Of a stretch of 64,000 bases of DNA, positions 36,542 to 44,352 are shown in pieces. The stretch spans positions 62,001-126,000 of the forward strand of contig CAIOTH010000047.1 of the NCBI GenBank assembly GCA_903861145.1, given 5' to 3'. The DNA comes from an uncultured Bacteroidota bacterium (GTDB lineage: Bacteria; Bacteroidota; Bacteroidia; Chitinophagales; LD1). The notes beneath the pieces are model-generated. The model searched no databases and was not told where the DNA came from. It worked only from the letters and a program-made list of their open reading frames with translations. The position numbers were made by a program, and so were the translations under genes. Within the stretch, counting starts at the first letter, position 1. Each line of letters opens with the position of its first letter.

Positions 36542-37945
36542 ATGATACAGGCTTTTAATAATTACTTTCTATCGGGCTTTAAACACGCCAGCTATTTTGA
36601 AAGGCGCAAAGCAAGCTACCTGCTGTATATACTGCTGGCGGCACTAACCTTTATAGGCATTACGACCGTTGGGCAGGTTTTTGGCCAAATGGGGCCCTTT
36701 TATTTAGCTGCTAACCTAATCGGGTTAACAGGGGTATCGCTATCGATTGCCTTTTTTAAACACAAAAAAATCAACGCAGCCGGCCACGTTATGGTTTGTT
36801 CCGCTATGTTTATGGTGGCTGTAGAGACAATTGTTGTTGATCTTTTTAATACCGACCCCTCTATACGCTATCGCCTATACATCAACTTTTCCTCTTTGCT
36901 GGGCATTTTCTTCATCATCCTGTCATTCTTTCGAGAAAAGAAGTATGTTTTTAGATATGCCGCCGCTTTTGAATTAATTCTGTTCGCCCATGCCTTTGTG
37001 ATTTATCATCAAATAAACCAGGTGCCTAATATGGGGGTGTATGTCATCGAACACTTTATAACTGTTTCTTCAGGCATGTTTATCGTAGCGGCTATTGCTA
37101 CCTGGCTATTATCGCATATGGAAGCCTTGTTTCAGCAAAATATGGAGTTTGCCGAACGGTTCAAAGCGCAAAATGAGCAATTGGAAAAAATGGTGGCCGA
37201 GCGCACCAACGACCTGCAAAGCTCTAACCAAAACCTGAGCGAATTCGCATATATAGTATCGCATGACCTGAAGGAACCCCTACGCACCATTTCGGGTTTT
37301 GTAACACTTATTAAAAAAGAGCTTGACCGACAGGGACTGAAAGACGAGGAAATTGAAGAGTATATGAATTTCATTAACTCGGGCACCAAGCATATGGAGC
37401 GCCTGATTAGCGATATATTGACTTATTCGAAGCTAAACGTGGCCGAAAAGAATTTTGAACCGGTAGACCTGAACGAAGTAATTGGACTGGTTAAGAAAAG
37501 GCTTGCCCAATCTATTTACGAAAGCGAAGCTGAGCTTTACGTAGCCAATACACTACCCGTGCAGGGCGAAAAAGTAATGTTGGGACAGCTTTTTGAAAAC
37601 CTGATTTCAAACGCTATTAAATACCGCGGCACCGATAGAAACGTAAAAATAACCATAGGCTGCACACGCGAATTAAACACCATACGCTACTTTGTAAAAG
37701 ATAATGGCATAGGTATATCAGAAAAATACTACGAAACGATTTTTAAAGCGTTTAGAAGATTACACAGCAAGGTTGAATACGAAGGCACCGGTGTTGGCCT
37801 TGCTATTTGCAAAAAGATTGTAGAAAGGCACCGGGGTGATATTTGGGTAGAAAGCAAAGAAGGAGAAGGAAGTACTTTTTGGTTTATTCTGCCTTACGCT
37901 CAAACTGATGTGCCGGCTATCCAGCCGGAGGTCCACGCCAATTGA
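36542..37945 (+). CDS. Membrane sensor histidine kinase
   Basis: 467 residues. About six membrane helices form the sensor part to roughly residue 195, with short loops and no periplasmic sensor domain. A coiled linker follows (FAERFKAQNEQLEKMVAERTNDLQ). HisKA has His241 in YIVSHDLKEPLRTISGF. The ATPase domain shows N-box ENLISNAIKYRG, G1 DNGIGISEKY and G2 GTGVGLAICKKIVERH. The sequence is of the phytochrome-like HisKA class. No response regulator is adjacent, so it is orphan here. Its last 46 nt overlap the convergent flavoprotein gene. Confidence 0.9.
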   Translation: MIQAFNNYFLSGFKHASYFERRKASYLLYILLAALTFIGITTVGQVFGQMGPFYLAANLIGLTGVSLSIAFFKHKKINAAGHVMVCSAMFMVAVETIVVDLFNTDPSIRYRLYINFSSLLGIFFIILSFFREKKYVFRYAAAFELILFAHAFVIYHQINQVPNMGVYVIEHFITVSSGMFIVAAIATWLLSHMEALFQQNMEFAERFKAQNEQLEKMVAERTNDLQSSNQNLSEFAYIVSHDLKEPLRTISGFVTLIKKELDRQGLKDEEIEEYMNFINSGTKHMERLISDILTYSKLNVAEKNFEPVDLNEVIGLVKKRLAQSIYESEAELYVANTLPVQGEKVMLGQLFENLISNAIKYRGTDRNVKITIGCTRELNTIRYFVKDNGIGISEKYYETIFKAFRRLHSKVEYEGTGVGLAICKKIVERHRGDIWVESKEGEGSTFWFILPYAQTDVPAIQPEVHAN

Positions 37946-39126
37946 AAATTAAAGCCACCGGTTATAGCATCAATATCCATTACCTCGCCGGCAAAATACA
38001 GGTCCGGCAATTTTTTGCTTTGCATGGTTTTAAAATCTATTTCATTTAAATCTATACCACCGGCAGTTACAAACTCATCTTTAAAAGTTGATTTACCCGT
38101 GACCTTATAGCGCCCACCTGCTAACTCCCGGCCCAATTGCTCAATTTGTTTGTTCGATAAATCGGCGTAATTAAACAAGGGTTTATTAAGCGTAATAAAT
38201 GCTGAAAGCCGCTCCCACAAGCGCCGGGGAATATTAAATAAGGGATTGGCCATTACAGATTTTTTTGCCTGCCTGCGCTTTACCTGCTTGATATCTTCAA
38301 TCACTTCGGCTGTGGGATGATTGCCGGTCCAGTTAACTTCTATTTCAAACTGATGATTCATTTCGGCCAGCGCCCTTGCGCCCCAGGCCGATAAACGCAG
38401 AATACCAGGGCCGCTCATTCCCCAATGAGTAATAAGCAAAGGGCCCTCGTTTTTTAGCTTAGTGCCCACAACGGAAACCATAGCCATTTCAACCGAGAGG
38501 CCTTCTAATCCTTTTATGCGCGGGTCGTTAATATTAAAAGTAAACAATGATGGTACCGGCTGAACAATTTGTAGCCCAAGGCCACCGAGCATGCTCCACA
38601 CGCGGGCAGATGAACCGGCGGCAACAATTACCGCATCGGCTTTAATTGGATTACCAGTGGTGGTAATAACCAACCATTTCGCGCTACCATCATTTGCGGA
38701 TGGAGGAACCAAATCATCAACGCCTATTTGAGTTTCAACATTGACACCCAAACGCCTCGCTTCGACTAAAAAACAATTGATAATAGTTTGCGAATTATCG
38801 GTTACCGGAAACATACGGCCATCAGCTTCTGTCTTCAGAGAGACGCCCCGGGATTTAAACCACTCAATAGTGTGGGTAGGATTAAAGCGGGTAAAGGGCC
38901 CCAATAATTGCTTTTCGCCACGGGGATAGTTCTTTGTCAACGGCCTTGAATCAAAACAGGCGTGTGTTACATTACAACGGCCACCACCGCTTATTTTGAC
39001 TTTACTAAGCAGATTAGGAGAGCGCTCGAGAATTGTAACCTTATAATCGGAATGTGTTTCGGCACAGGTAATGGCTGCAAAAAAACCGGCTGCGCCCCCT
39101 CCAACAATAACAATGTGTTTACCCAT
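37900..39126 (-). CDS. HI0933-like FAD/NAD(P)-dependent flavoprotein (YhiN/BaiN family)
   Basis: 408 residues. N-terminal FAD motif IVIVGGGAAGFFAAITCAE. Then VKISGGGRCNVTHACFD, the HI0933 family signature, and a C-terminal LYFAGEVMDIDAITGGFNFQLAWTSGWIAG. The biochemical role is unclear; BaiN relatives act on bile acids, while most family members are uncharacterised. ATG 39126 is the start consistent with the FAD motif. The 3' end overlaps the histidine kinase gene tail to tail. Confidence 0.9.
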   Translation of the reverse strand: MGKHIVIVGGGAAGFFAAITCAETHSDYKVTILERSPNLLSKVKISGGGRCNVTHACFDSRPLTKNYPRGEKQLLGPFTRFNPTHTIEWFKSRGVSLKTEADGRMFPVTDNSQTIINCFLVEARRLGVNVETQIGVDDLVPPSANDGSAKWLVITTTGNPIKADAVIVAAGSSARVWSMLGGLGLQIVQPVPSLFTFNINDPRIKGLEGLSVEMAMVSVVGTKLKNEGPLLITHWGMSGPGILRLSAWGARALAEMNHQFEIEVNWTGNHPTAEVIEDIKQVKRRQAKKSVMANPLFNIPRRLWERLSAFITLNKPLFNYADLSNKQIEQLGRELAGGRYKVTGKSTFKDEFVTAGGIDLNEIDFKTMQSKKLPDLYFAGEVMDIDAITGGFNFQLAWTSGWIAGTSV

Positions 39127-39132
39127 AACTAC

Positions 39133-39293
39133 AGTATTAAGTAGCAAGTATTAAGTATTTAGACTTAATACCAATACAACACTTCCATACCCTTTGCCAG
39201 TGCTTGTTCAAAAAATATTATTTGAAAATATCCTCGTCTGAATATACGGTACCCGGCGTTAGTCTATATACTTAATACCAACTACTAAATACC
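39133..39293. repeat. Imperfect inverted repeat built from TTAAGTA-type units
   Basis: Left arm 39133-39164 contains two TATTAAGTA units. Right arm 39262-39293 is its imperfect reverse complement, matching at about 25 of 32 positions. The right arm ends at the hpt stop codon. The arms flank about 97 nt of A/T-rich sequence without an open frame. Between the flavoprotein start and hpt, it may act in termination or mRNA stability. Confidence 0.6.
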
Positions 39294-39844
39294 TATTCTT
39301 CGTCGATAACCTGGTAAATATCGCGCAGGTTGCGACCAAGGCCGTTATAATCGAGACCGTAGCCAACAATAAAGTCGTTTGGAATTTCAGCACCCACATA
39401 ATCAACTTTTACATCAGCTTTTAAAGCGAGCGGTTTAAAAAGCAGAGAAGCCACTTTAAGTGATGCCGGGTTTTGCTGTAATAGGTTGGGCAGTATTTTT
39501 GAAAGGGTGTGGCCAGAGTCAACTATATCTTCAACAAGAATAACATGACGGCCCTCGATGTTTTGATTAAGCCCGATAAGTGTTGTTGCCTGACCGTTAG
39601 AATTAGTGCCGTGATAAGAAACCACCTTTACAAAAGAAAGTTCGCAATCCAGTTTTAACTCTTTCAGCAAATCGGAGGCAAACATAAAAGAGCCATTTAA
39701 AACAGGCACAATCAGGGGCCGTCTACCTATATAATCTGCATTGATTTGGTTAGCAACGTTTTTTACGTACGAAAGAATTTCGTTTTCGCTTTTATACAAC
39801 CTGAAAGATCTATCGCCGAGCTTTACCAGCTTCTCCATATTCAT
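39293..39844 (-). CDS. hpt: Hypoxanthine phosphoribosyltransferase
   Basis: 183 residues. Purine salvage, hypoxanthine (and guanine) plus PRPP to IMP (GMP). The PRPP motif is VILVEDIVDSGHTLSKIL. RRPLIVPVLNGSFMFASDLL and VKVVSYHGT are the usual Hpt segments, and VGYGLDYNGLGRNL the C-terminal loop. Starts at ATG 39844 or 39838 (MNMEKL). It is followed by the imperfect inverted repeat. Confidence 0.93.
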   Translation of the reverse strand: MNMEKLVKLGDRSFRLYKSENEILSYVKNVANQINADYIGRRPLIVPVLNGSFMFASDLLKELKLDCELSFVKVVSYHGTNSNGQATTLIGLNQNIEGRHVILVEDIVDSGHTLSKILPNLLQQNPASLKVASLLFKPLALKADVKVDYVGAEIPNDFIVGYGLDYNGLGRNLRDIYQVIDEE

Positions 39845-39935
39845 ATCCGTTCTTCAAAGATGTAAAAATAAACTGAGTAATAAATAAACACGCCCATTAC
39901 AACAGCCAAAGCATCTTTAAATGCTCAAGAAGTTT

Positions 39936-39952
39936 CGCACGGAGACACGGAG
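39936..39952. repeat. Short member of the degenerate CACnnAG repeat family
   Basis: CGCACGGAGACACGGAG contains two CACGGAG units, related to the CACnAAG array at 2246-2334. It lies between msrA and hpt in a gap of 140 nt. Confidence 0.45.
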
Positions 39953-39984
39953 TTTAACAGCCGAGAAATACATTGTGTTATACA

Positions 39985-40650
39985 CTACTTCTTCAATTTA
40001 TCTTTAAAATACTCCTCAAACTTTTCGATTTTAGGCACTATAACAAACTGGCAGTACGAGTTGCTGTTTTTGTTGAGATTGTAATAGTCCTGGTGGTAAT
40101 CTTCGGCTTTATAGAAGTTAGTATAGGGGGTAATTTCGGTAACAATGGGTGAGTTAAAGGCGCCGCTTTTATCAAGACCGCTTTTTACATCTACAGCTGT
40201 TTTTCTTTGCTCTTCGTTACTATAGAAAATTGCAGAGCGATATTGGGTGCCTTCGTCATTTCCCTGGCGGTTAAGGGTAGTAGGGTCATGCACTTTAAAG
40301 AAAACCTGAAAAATCTCGGCAAGCGAAACGATGTTCTCATCAAACACAATCTGCACGGCCTCAGCGTGACCGGTTGTGCCCATGCAAACTTCGCGGTAAG
40401 CCGGGTTTTTAATTTTACCGCCTGAATAACCGGAGGTAACTGACACAACGCCATTTAATCTTTGATAAATAGCCTCTACACACCAAAAACAGCCACCAGC
40501 CAGGGTAATGGTATCTAACTTTGCATTTTCGCTCATAACGGGTTCTTTTTTAGGATTGCTTTTAGTTTTTGAATCGGTTTTTTGCGCGCATGAGGTGAAA
40601 CACAACATTACGGCACAAACAACAGTAGGAAAAACAGATTTAAGTTGCAT
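39985..40650 (-). CDS. msrA: Lipoprotein peptide-methionine (S)-S-oxide reductase MsrA
   Basis: 221 residues. A lipoprotein signal (MLCFTSCAQKTDSK, Cys21) precedes a Lys-rich linker. The MsrA domain begins with LAGGCFWCVEAIYQRL, where Cys54 is the catalytic one. SGYSGG and the GTQYRSAIFYSNEEQ segment follow. It repairs oxidised methionine, here in the envelope. A cytosolic MsrA has no such signal, so export is a real feature of this gene. Hydrogen donor recycling is not evident nearby. Confidence 0.93.
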   Translation of the reverse strand: MQLKSVFPTVVCAVMLCFTSCAQKTDSKTKSNPKKEPVMSENAKLDTITLAGGCFWCVEAIYQRLNGVVSVTSGYSGGKIKNPAYREVCMGTTGHAEAVQIVFDENIVSLAEIFQVFFKVHDPTTLNRQGNDEGTQYRSAIFYSNEEQRKTAVDVKSGLDKSGAFNSPIVTEITPYTNFYKAEDYHQDYYNLNKNSNSYCQFVIVPKIEKFEEYFKDKLKK

Positions 40651-40711
40651 GTTCTTTTTCTTATCAGTCGTATAAACAAGCTAAACCTTACAAAGTTTGG
40701 TAATAGCCTTA

Positions 40712-40735
40712 GAGGTTGGCGGGGACGCCAACCTC
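40712..40735. repeat. Perfect 10-bp hairpin GAGGTTGGCG/CGCCAACCTC
   Basis: Arms 40712-40721 and 40726-40735 with a GGGA loop, no mismatch. It lies just beyond the stop of the phosphodiesterase gene (40748, minus) and before msrA. It lacks a T-run, so it is not a standard terminator; an intergenic palindromic repeat element is as likely. Confidence 0.6.
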
Positions 40736-40747
40736 GCAGCTCAACAT

Positions 40748-41842
40748 TTATTGTCCCGAAGAACCAGAATAAACTACCTCAATTGGCTTACCGCTGGCAT
40801 GATCTTCTTTATACTCTTTACCGAACAACTTAGCTATAGTAGCGGCGATTTGATTGGTGTGGTAGTGCCTACCTTTTGAAAGTTCGCCTTTGGCAGGTGT
40901 ATCGGGCCCAATGGCTGCGAGCCAAACCTGGTGGGCATCGCGCACTAAAGGCCCGTGGTGCCGCCAAAACTGCTTGCCAAGGTGGCCACGGCCATGGTCG
41001 CAGGTGATGATGAGAGTGGTTTTGTCCTTATACTCCGGGTCGCTTTGAATCATGTTCCAAAGGTCTTGCATATAGGCGTCCATCATGTGGGCGGTAGTGA
41101 GATATGAATCATATTGACCTTCGTGCGAATAATGGTCGGTTTCATCAAAGCCAATGAAAGCGAATTTGGGATGATTGCGGTGGATATACTCTTTGGCAAA
41201 GTGATAGGTAATGGTATCGACCATTGCACAATTTGTGCCTGCAGGGCAAGCGGTTTGCCAGCTATCGTAGGCAACGCCGTTGCAGCTTGCACCGTTGCTT
41301 GCACATTTAAAGTTAACAAACACCGGCACGCCGTTACGGTGCGAATTAATGATTTTAGGAAATGCATCCCAATTAGCAATGGCGGCAAGCTTATGCTCGA
41401 AACCCGGTTGAGTTGCTAAAAAATCGAAGATGTTTTTGTTGAGGTCATCGCCGTAATTGTTGCTGTTAACACGGGTATCTTTATGACCGGTAAAGATTTC
41501 GTTATAACCGGGGAAGGAGAACTTATACAAGTTAGTGAGGCTCATTTTGCTGCCTAATTTTCGGTTGCCAATTAATAAGCCTTGTTTGGCTATGGTGCCC
41601 CAGAAAAACGGCATTAAGCGGGTCCTTCTTTCCTGGGGCGTTTCGGCCCAGTACTGGCCTCTGAGCTTAGCGGTATCTTTAACCAGTTTCTTTTCGCCCA
41701 CTAAATTTTTATCGGCACCGGTAAAGAGGTCTTGCCAGCGATAGCCATCGAAGGTTACTAAAATTACATTTTCGGTTTTGTGTTGTTGGGCGAAAAGGCC
41801 GGCACACACAAACAATAGGAATACAGTTATTACGTTTCTCAT
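40748..41842 (-). CDS. Alkaline phosphatase/sulfatase superfamily phosphodiesterase, secreted
   Basis: 364 residues. Signal peptide MRNVITVFLLFVCAGLFAQ. The metal and nucleophile region is ILVTFDGYRWQDLFTG. FIGFDETDHYSHEGQYDSY and TLIITCDHGRGHLGKQFWRHHG hold the second metal cluster. The superfamily includes nucleotide pyrophosphatases, phosphopentomutase and sulfatases; the GYRWQDLF pattern suggests the alkaline phosphatase/nucleotide pyrophosphatase branch. Starts at ATG 41842 so that the signal peptide is the N-terminus; the longer open frame has no family likeness. Confidence 0.87.
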   Translation of the reverse strand: MRNVITVFLLFVCAGLFAQQHKTENVILVTFDGYRWQDLFTGADKNLVGEKKLVKDTAKLRGQYWAETPQERRTRLMPFFWGTIAKQGLLIGNRKLGSKMSLTNLYKFSFPGYNEIFTGHKDTRVNSNNYGDDLNKNIFDFLATQPGFEHKLAAIANWDAFPKIINSHRNGVPVFVNFKCASNGASCNGVAYDSWQTACPAGTNCAMVDTITYHFAKEYIHRNHPKFAFIGFDETDHYSHEGQYDSYLTTAHMMDAYMQDLWNMIQSDPEYKDKTTLIITCDHGRGHLGKQFWRHHGPLVRDAHQVWLAAIGPDTPAKGELSKGRHYHTNQIAATIAKLFGKEYKEDHASGKPIEVVYSGSSGQ

Positions 41843-42202
41843 CGGCTTGTTAAGTGGCGCAAAGGTGCAGCATGAGAATGAATAAACTATGAAGTGTTGA
41901 AAATAAATTACAAGCGGGAACGGCTGCGTTGAAAAAGGACGTCGGCTAATGTTCGTTCTATTATTTTTTAATATGTTACTTGCAAGACACTTGCATAAAA
42001 ATGACATAAATGGTTTACACCTGCTATTTTTGTATTAGACTGAAAATCGATTAATAGCGCGTGTTTTTAACAGTTGGATGGTTTACAGTTTGCAAAAATG
42101 TATACCGTGCAGCCGAGATTAAAACCACATGAATTTTGAACCAATTTGAGCAAGGCCATGACCTCGAAAAAAGAATCGTAAATTAGCCATTAAACATATT
42201 GC
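41843..42202. other. 360-nt divergent intergenic region
   Basis: No open frame or RNA gene recognised between divergent genes. A TATTTTTG sequence near 42024 could be a -7 box for the + strand, without a clear -33. Two A/T-rich stretches surround it. Nothing else is seen. Confidence 0.5.
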
Positions 42203-42712
42203 ATGAAGGCAACATCCATCATCCGGCTCGCAATAATTTGCACCCTGCTAACATTGGTATTTACCAAATGCTGCTGCAAAAAACAGTGTGGTAATGGTAG
42301 GTTATTGATAAATGAAGATATCCATATTGCATACAGCGGCTTCACCGATTTGGGAAAGGATTCGGTTTACTCAGGCTTAATAGACCTGGGAAAAGACTCG
42401 GTATTTTTGAAAGAATACGACCTATCATCGAGGCAATTGGTTAAAACCACTCTTTTAAGCGGGCTTTATTTAGACCTTGGCCAACAATATGTTGCCCTCA
42501 ACGATTCGTTTTACCTGAACCAGCGCTTTTTTATTTTAACCAGGCCGGGGGGAACCGATACTATCAATAATATAAGTTACCAAATAGGTAGATATGAGTA
42601 TTGCAATAATTGCCCCGGGCAACACGATTATGCCCCCAATGTTATAAACTTCACCTATGGCTATAGAGGTGTAAAGCACAGTTATGGCGATACGATTTAT
42701 ATTAGCCGATAA
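42203..42712 (+). CDS. Small secreted/lipoprotein-like protein with a 12-residue tandem duplication
   Basis: 169 residues, unrecognised. N-terminal export signal (LAIICTLLTLVFTKCCCKKQC), a run of Cys that could include a lipid-modified residue. YSGFTDLGKDSV and YSGLIDLGKDSV follow one another at residues 44-67, and their DNA (42332-42403) matches at about 25 of 36 bases. The rest is beta-rich with YEYCNNCPGQHDY and a C-terminal FTYGYRGVKHSYG. No function inferred. Confidence 0.7.
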   Translation: MKATSIIRLAIICTLLTLVFTKCCCKKQCGNGRLLINEDIHIAYSGFTDLGKDSVYSGLIDLGKDSVFLKEYDLSSRQLVKTTLLSGLYLDLGQQYVALNDSFYLNQRFFILTRPGGTDTINNISYQIGRYEYCNNCPGQHDYAPNVINFTYGYRGVKHSYGDTIYISR

Positions 42713-42715
42713 GCC

Positions 42716-43114
42716 CTAAACCTTGTTGGTTTCTTCGGGCTCTTTCTTCTCTAACAAATGGCTTAAAACCAAACCCAGCCCAACAAATGTGGCAACAAAC
42801 CCAAAGTAAATAACAGTGTGATCATCCCCGGGGTACTTATCGACTATAACATTATTGCACAGAACATAAGCCAGCAAAAGGCCGATACCCGCCCCCAAAA
42901 CTACCAGACCAGAGCGAAGAGGGCTCCTCCTTCTTTTTGGCATACCCATGTCGTTTAGTTTTGAAATATCCATGCCTCGGCTTATCATTTCCATACGCTC
43001 GCGATTGCGAAGGTATAGAGAACCAAATGCGAGGCTTATACCACCTACAATTGCAACAATGGGTATCATAACGCCTAATACCCCTTCTAATCTTGTTTCA
43101 TTTAATGCTATCAT
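42716..43114 (-). CDS. DUF6249-like membrane protein
   Basis: 132-residue frame with one membrane helix near the N-terminus (VLGVMIPIVAIVGGISLAFG) and two in the second half. Between them lies the short basic LRNRERMEMISRGMD...PKRRRSPLRSG loop typical of DUF6249-type proteins. ATG 43114 is preferred because the longer frame from 43174 gives an unlike N-terminus. It is divergent from the ECF sigma gene at 43247; such small membrane proteins often accompany sigma/anti-sigma genes in Bacteroidota. Confidence 0.78.
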   Translation of the reverse strand: MIALNETRLEGVLGVMIPIVAIVGGISLAFGSLYLRNRERMEMISRGMDISKLNDMGMPKRRRSPLRSGLVVLGAGIGLLLAYVLCNNVIVDKYPGDDHTVIYFGFVATFVGLGLVLSHLLEKKEPEETNKV

Positions 43115-43246
43115 GTTTTTAGTTTTAAAGTGTTTAAAATTATTGACCTTTAAGGTTAAGACAACGGGGTACACATACAGGTTACAGAAAATTTAAAAAA
43201 ACTTTTTGGTAACCTGTTTCGGTTGGGAGTAGTCATATAACCAATA

Positions 43247-43795
43247 ATGCCAAGCAACGCGCCTGACGATATAATACTAATAGACCGGATATTAAAAGGG
43301 GACAAACCTGCCTTTAGGTTGCTGGTAGAGCGTTATCAAAATATGGTGTTTACGCTGGCGTTTAGAATTACCGGTAAGCGGGAAGAAGCAGAAGAGGTTG
43401 CGCAAGATGAATTTTTGAAGGTGTATAATAGTTTGCAGGGTTTTGAGGGTACGGCAAAGTTTTCGAGTTGGTTATATCGGATTGCTCACAATACGGCGCT
43501 TACCAAAATAAGAAACCGCAAAGCCGAGTTTAAGACGCTGGATAATTTTGAGACCAGCGGGAATTCGAGAGCCGGAGTTCAGAATGAAGTTGAACAGGTT
43601 TTTACGAGAGAATATCTGGACAGAGCGATTAATATGCTTGAGCCTGAGGAGAGCACTGTTATAACTTTGTTTTATGTATCGGAGCAGAGCCTTGAGGAAA
43701 TTGCAGAGATATTAAATATTGAAACCAATGCGGCGAAGGTGAGATTGCACAGGGCACGAAAAAAGCTACGGGAGAAACTGGAGTTGATAGGATAA
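43247..43795 (+). CDS. ECF-type RNA polymerase sigma-70 family factor
   Basis: 182 residues. Region 2 is visible as LLVERYQNMVFTLAFRITGKREEAEEVAQDEFLKVYNSL with FSSWLYRIAHNTALTKIRNRK. Region 4 is ESTVITLFYVSEQSLEEIAEILNIETNAAKVRLHRARKKL. No region 1 or 3, as for ECF sigma factors. The next gene on the same strand (43885) has a small cytoplasmic N-terminus and two membrane helices, as anti-sigma factors do. Regulon unknown. Confidence 0.94.
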   Translation: MPSNAPDDIILIDRILKGDKPAFRLLVERYQNMVFTLAFRITGKREEAEEVAQDEFLKVYNSLQGFEGTAKFSSWLYRIAHNTALTKIRNRKAEFKTLDNFETSGNSRAGVQNEVEQVFTREYLDRAINMLEPEESTVITLFYVSEQSLEEIAEILNIETNAAKVRLHRARKKLREKLELIG

Positions 43796-43816
43796 TGTGA
43801 ATTGAGAAATTAACCA

Positions 43817-43864
43817 CTCCCGATAGCCATCGGGAGGCACTAAGAACACGAAGAAACACTAAGG
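43817..43864. repeat. Hairpin CTCCCGAT/ATCGGGAG joined to CACnAAG-like repeats
   Basis: Perfect 8-bp stem (43817-43824 and 43829-43836, loop AGCC), then 28 nt with three CACnAAG-like units (43837-43864). This is the same unit as in the array at 2246-2334. It sits between the sigma and putative anti-sigma genes and could control their ratio, or just be a repeat. Confidence 0.55.
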
Positions 43865-43884
43865 TTAAAAGCAAAAAAGAAACT

Positions 43885-44352
43885 ATGATAACCGAAGAGC
43901 AAATATGGAGCTACCTGGATGGGGGGCTTACCGGTAAAGATAGAAGTGAGTTGGAATTGGCTATTGCCAATGATACTAATGCTAAGGCCTTGTTTGAAGA
44001 AATATCGGCGTTGCATAACTCATTAAAAAGTGAAGCCTTGTTGCTTAGCCCTTCTGTTTTGTTTACCGATAGGGTAATGGCTGCCATACCTATGGCTGCG
44101 GCATACGCCCCACCGGCAAAAATTTCGATTAACCCGTTTTTGATATTTATGTTGCCTACGGTTTTAGTAATGGTGGCGTTGGGAGCACTGCTGGCTTATA
44201 ACCATGTTCCAATTGAGTATAGTTTACCGGTAAGCCTACCCGATTTTAAAAGCTTCCAGTTATACTTTTTGGTTGCCGATATTTTATTGTTCGCTTATTT
44301 TATTGACTGGATTTCAGAGTACCGGTTCAACCGTAAAACCCTTTTTGCGTAG
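43885..44352 (+). CDS. Putative anti-sigma factor (membrane protein downstream of ECF sigma)
   Basis: 155 residues. The N-terminus is soluble (MITEEQIWSYLDGGLTGKDRSELELAIAND...), resembling anti-sigma N-terminal helices in order and size but without the HCC zinc motif. Two membrane helices follow (PFLIFMLPTVLVMVALGALL and FKSFQLYFLVADILLFAYFI). It is 90 nt after the sigma gene. A role as its anti-sigma factor is inferred from position and topology only. The last 39 nt overlap the convergent TraB gene. Confidence 0.65.
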   Translation: MITEEQIWSYLDGGLTGKDRSELELAIANDTNAKALFEEISALHNSLKSEALLLSPSVLFTDRVMAAIPMAAAYAPPAKISINPFLIFMLPTVLVMVALGALLAYNHVPIEYSLPVSLPDFKSFQLYFLVADILLFAYFIDWISEYRFNRKTLFA

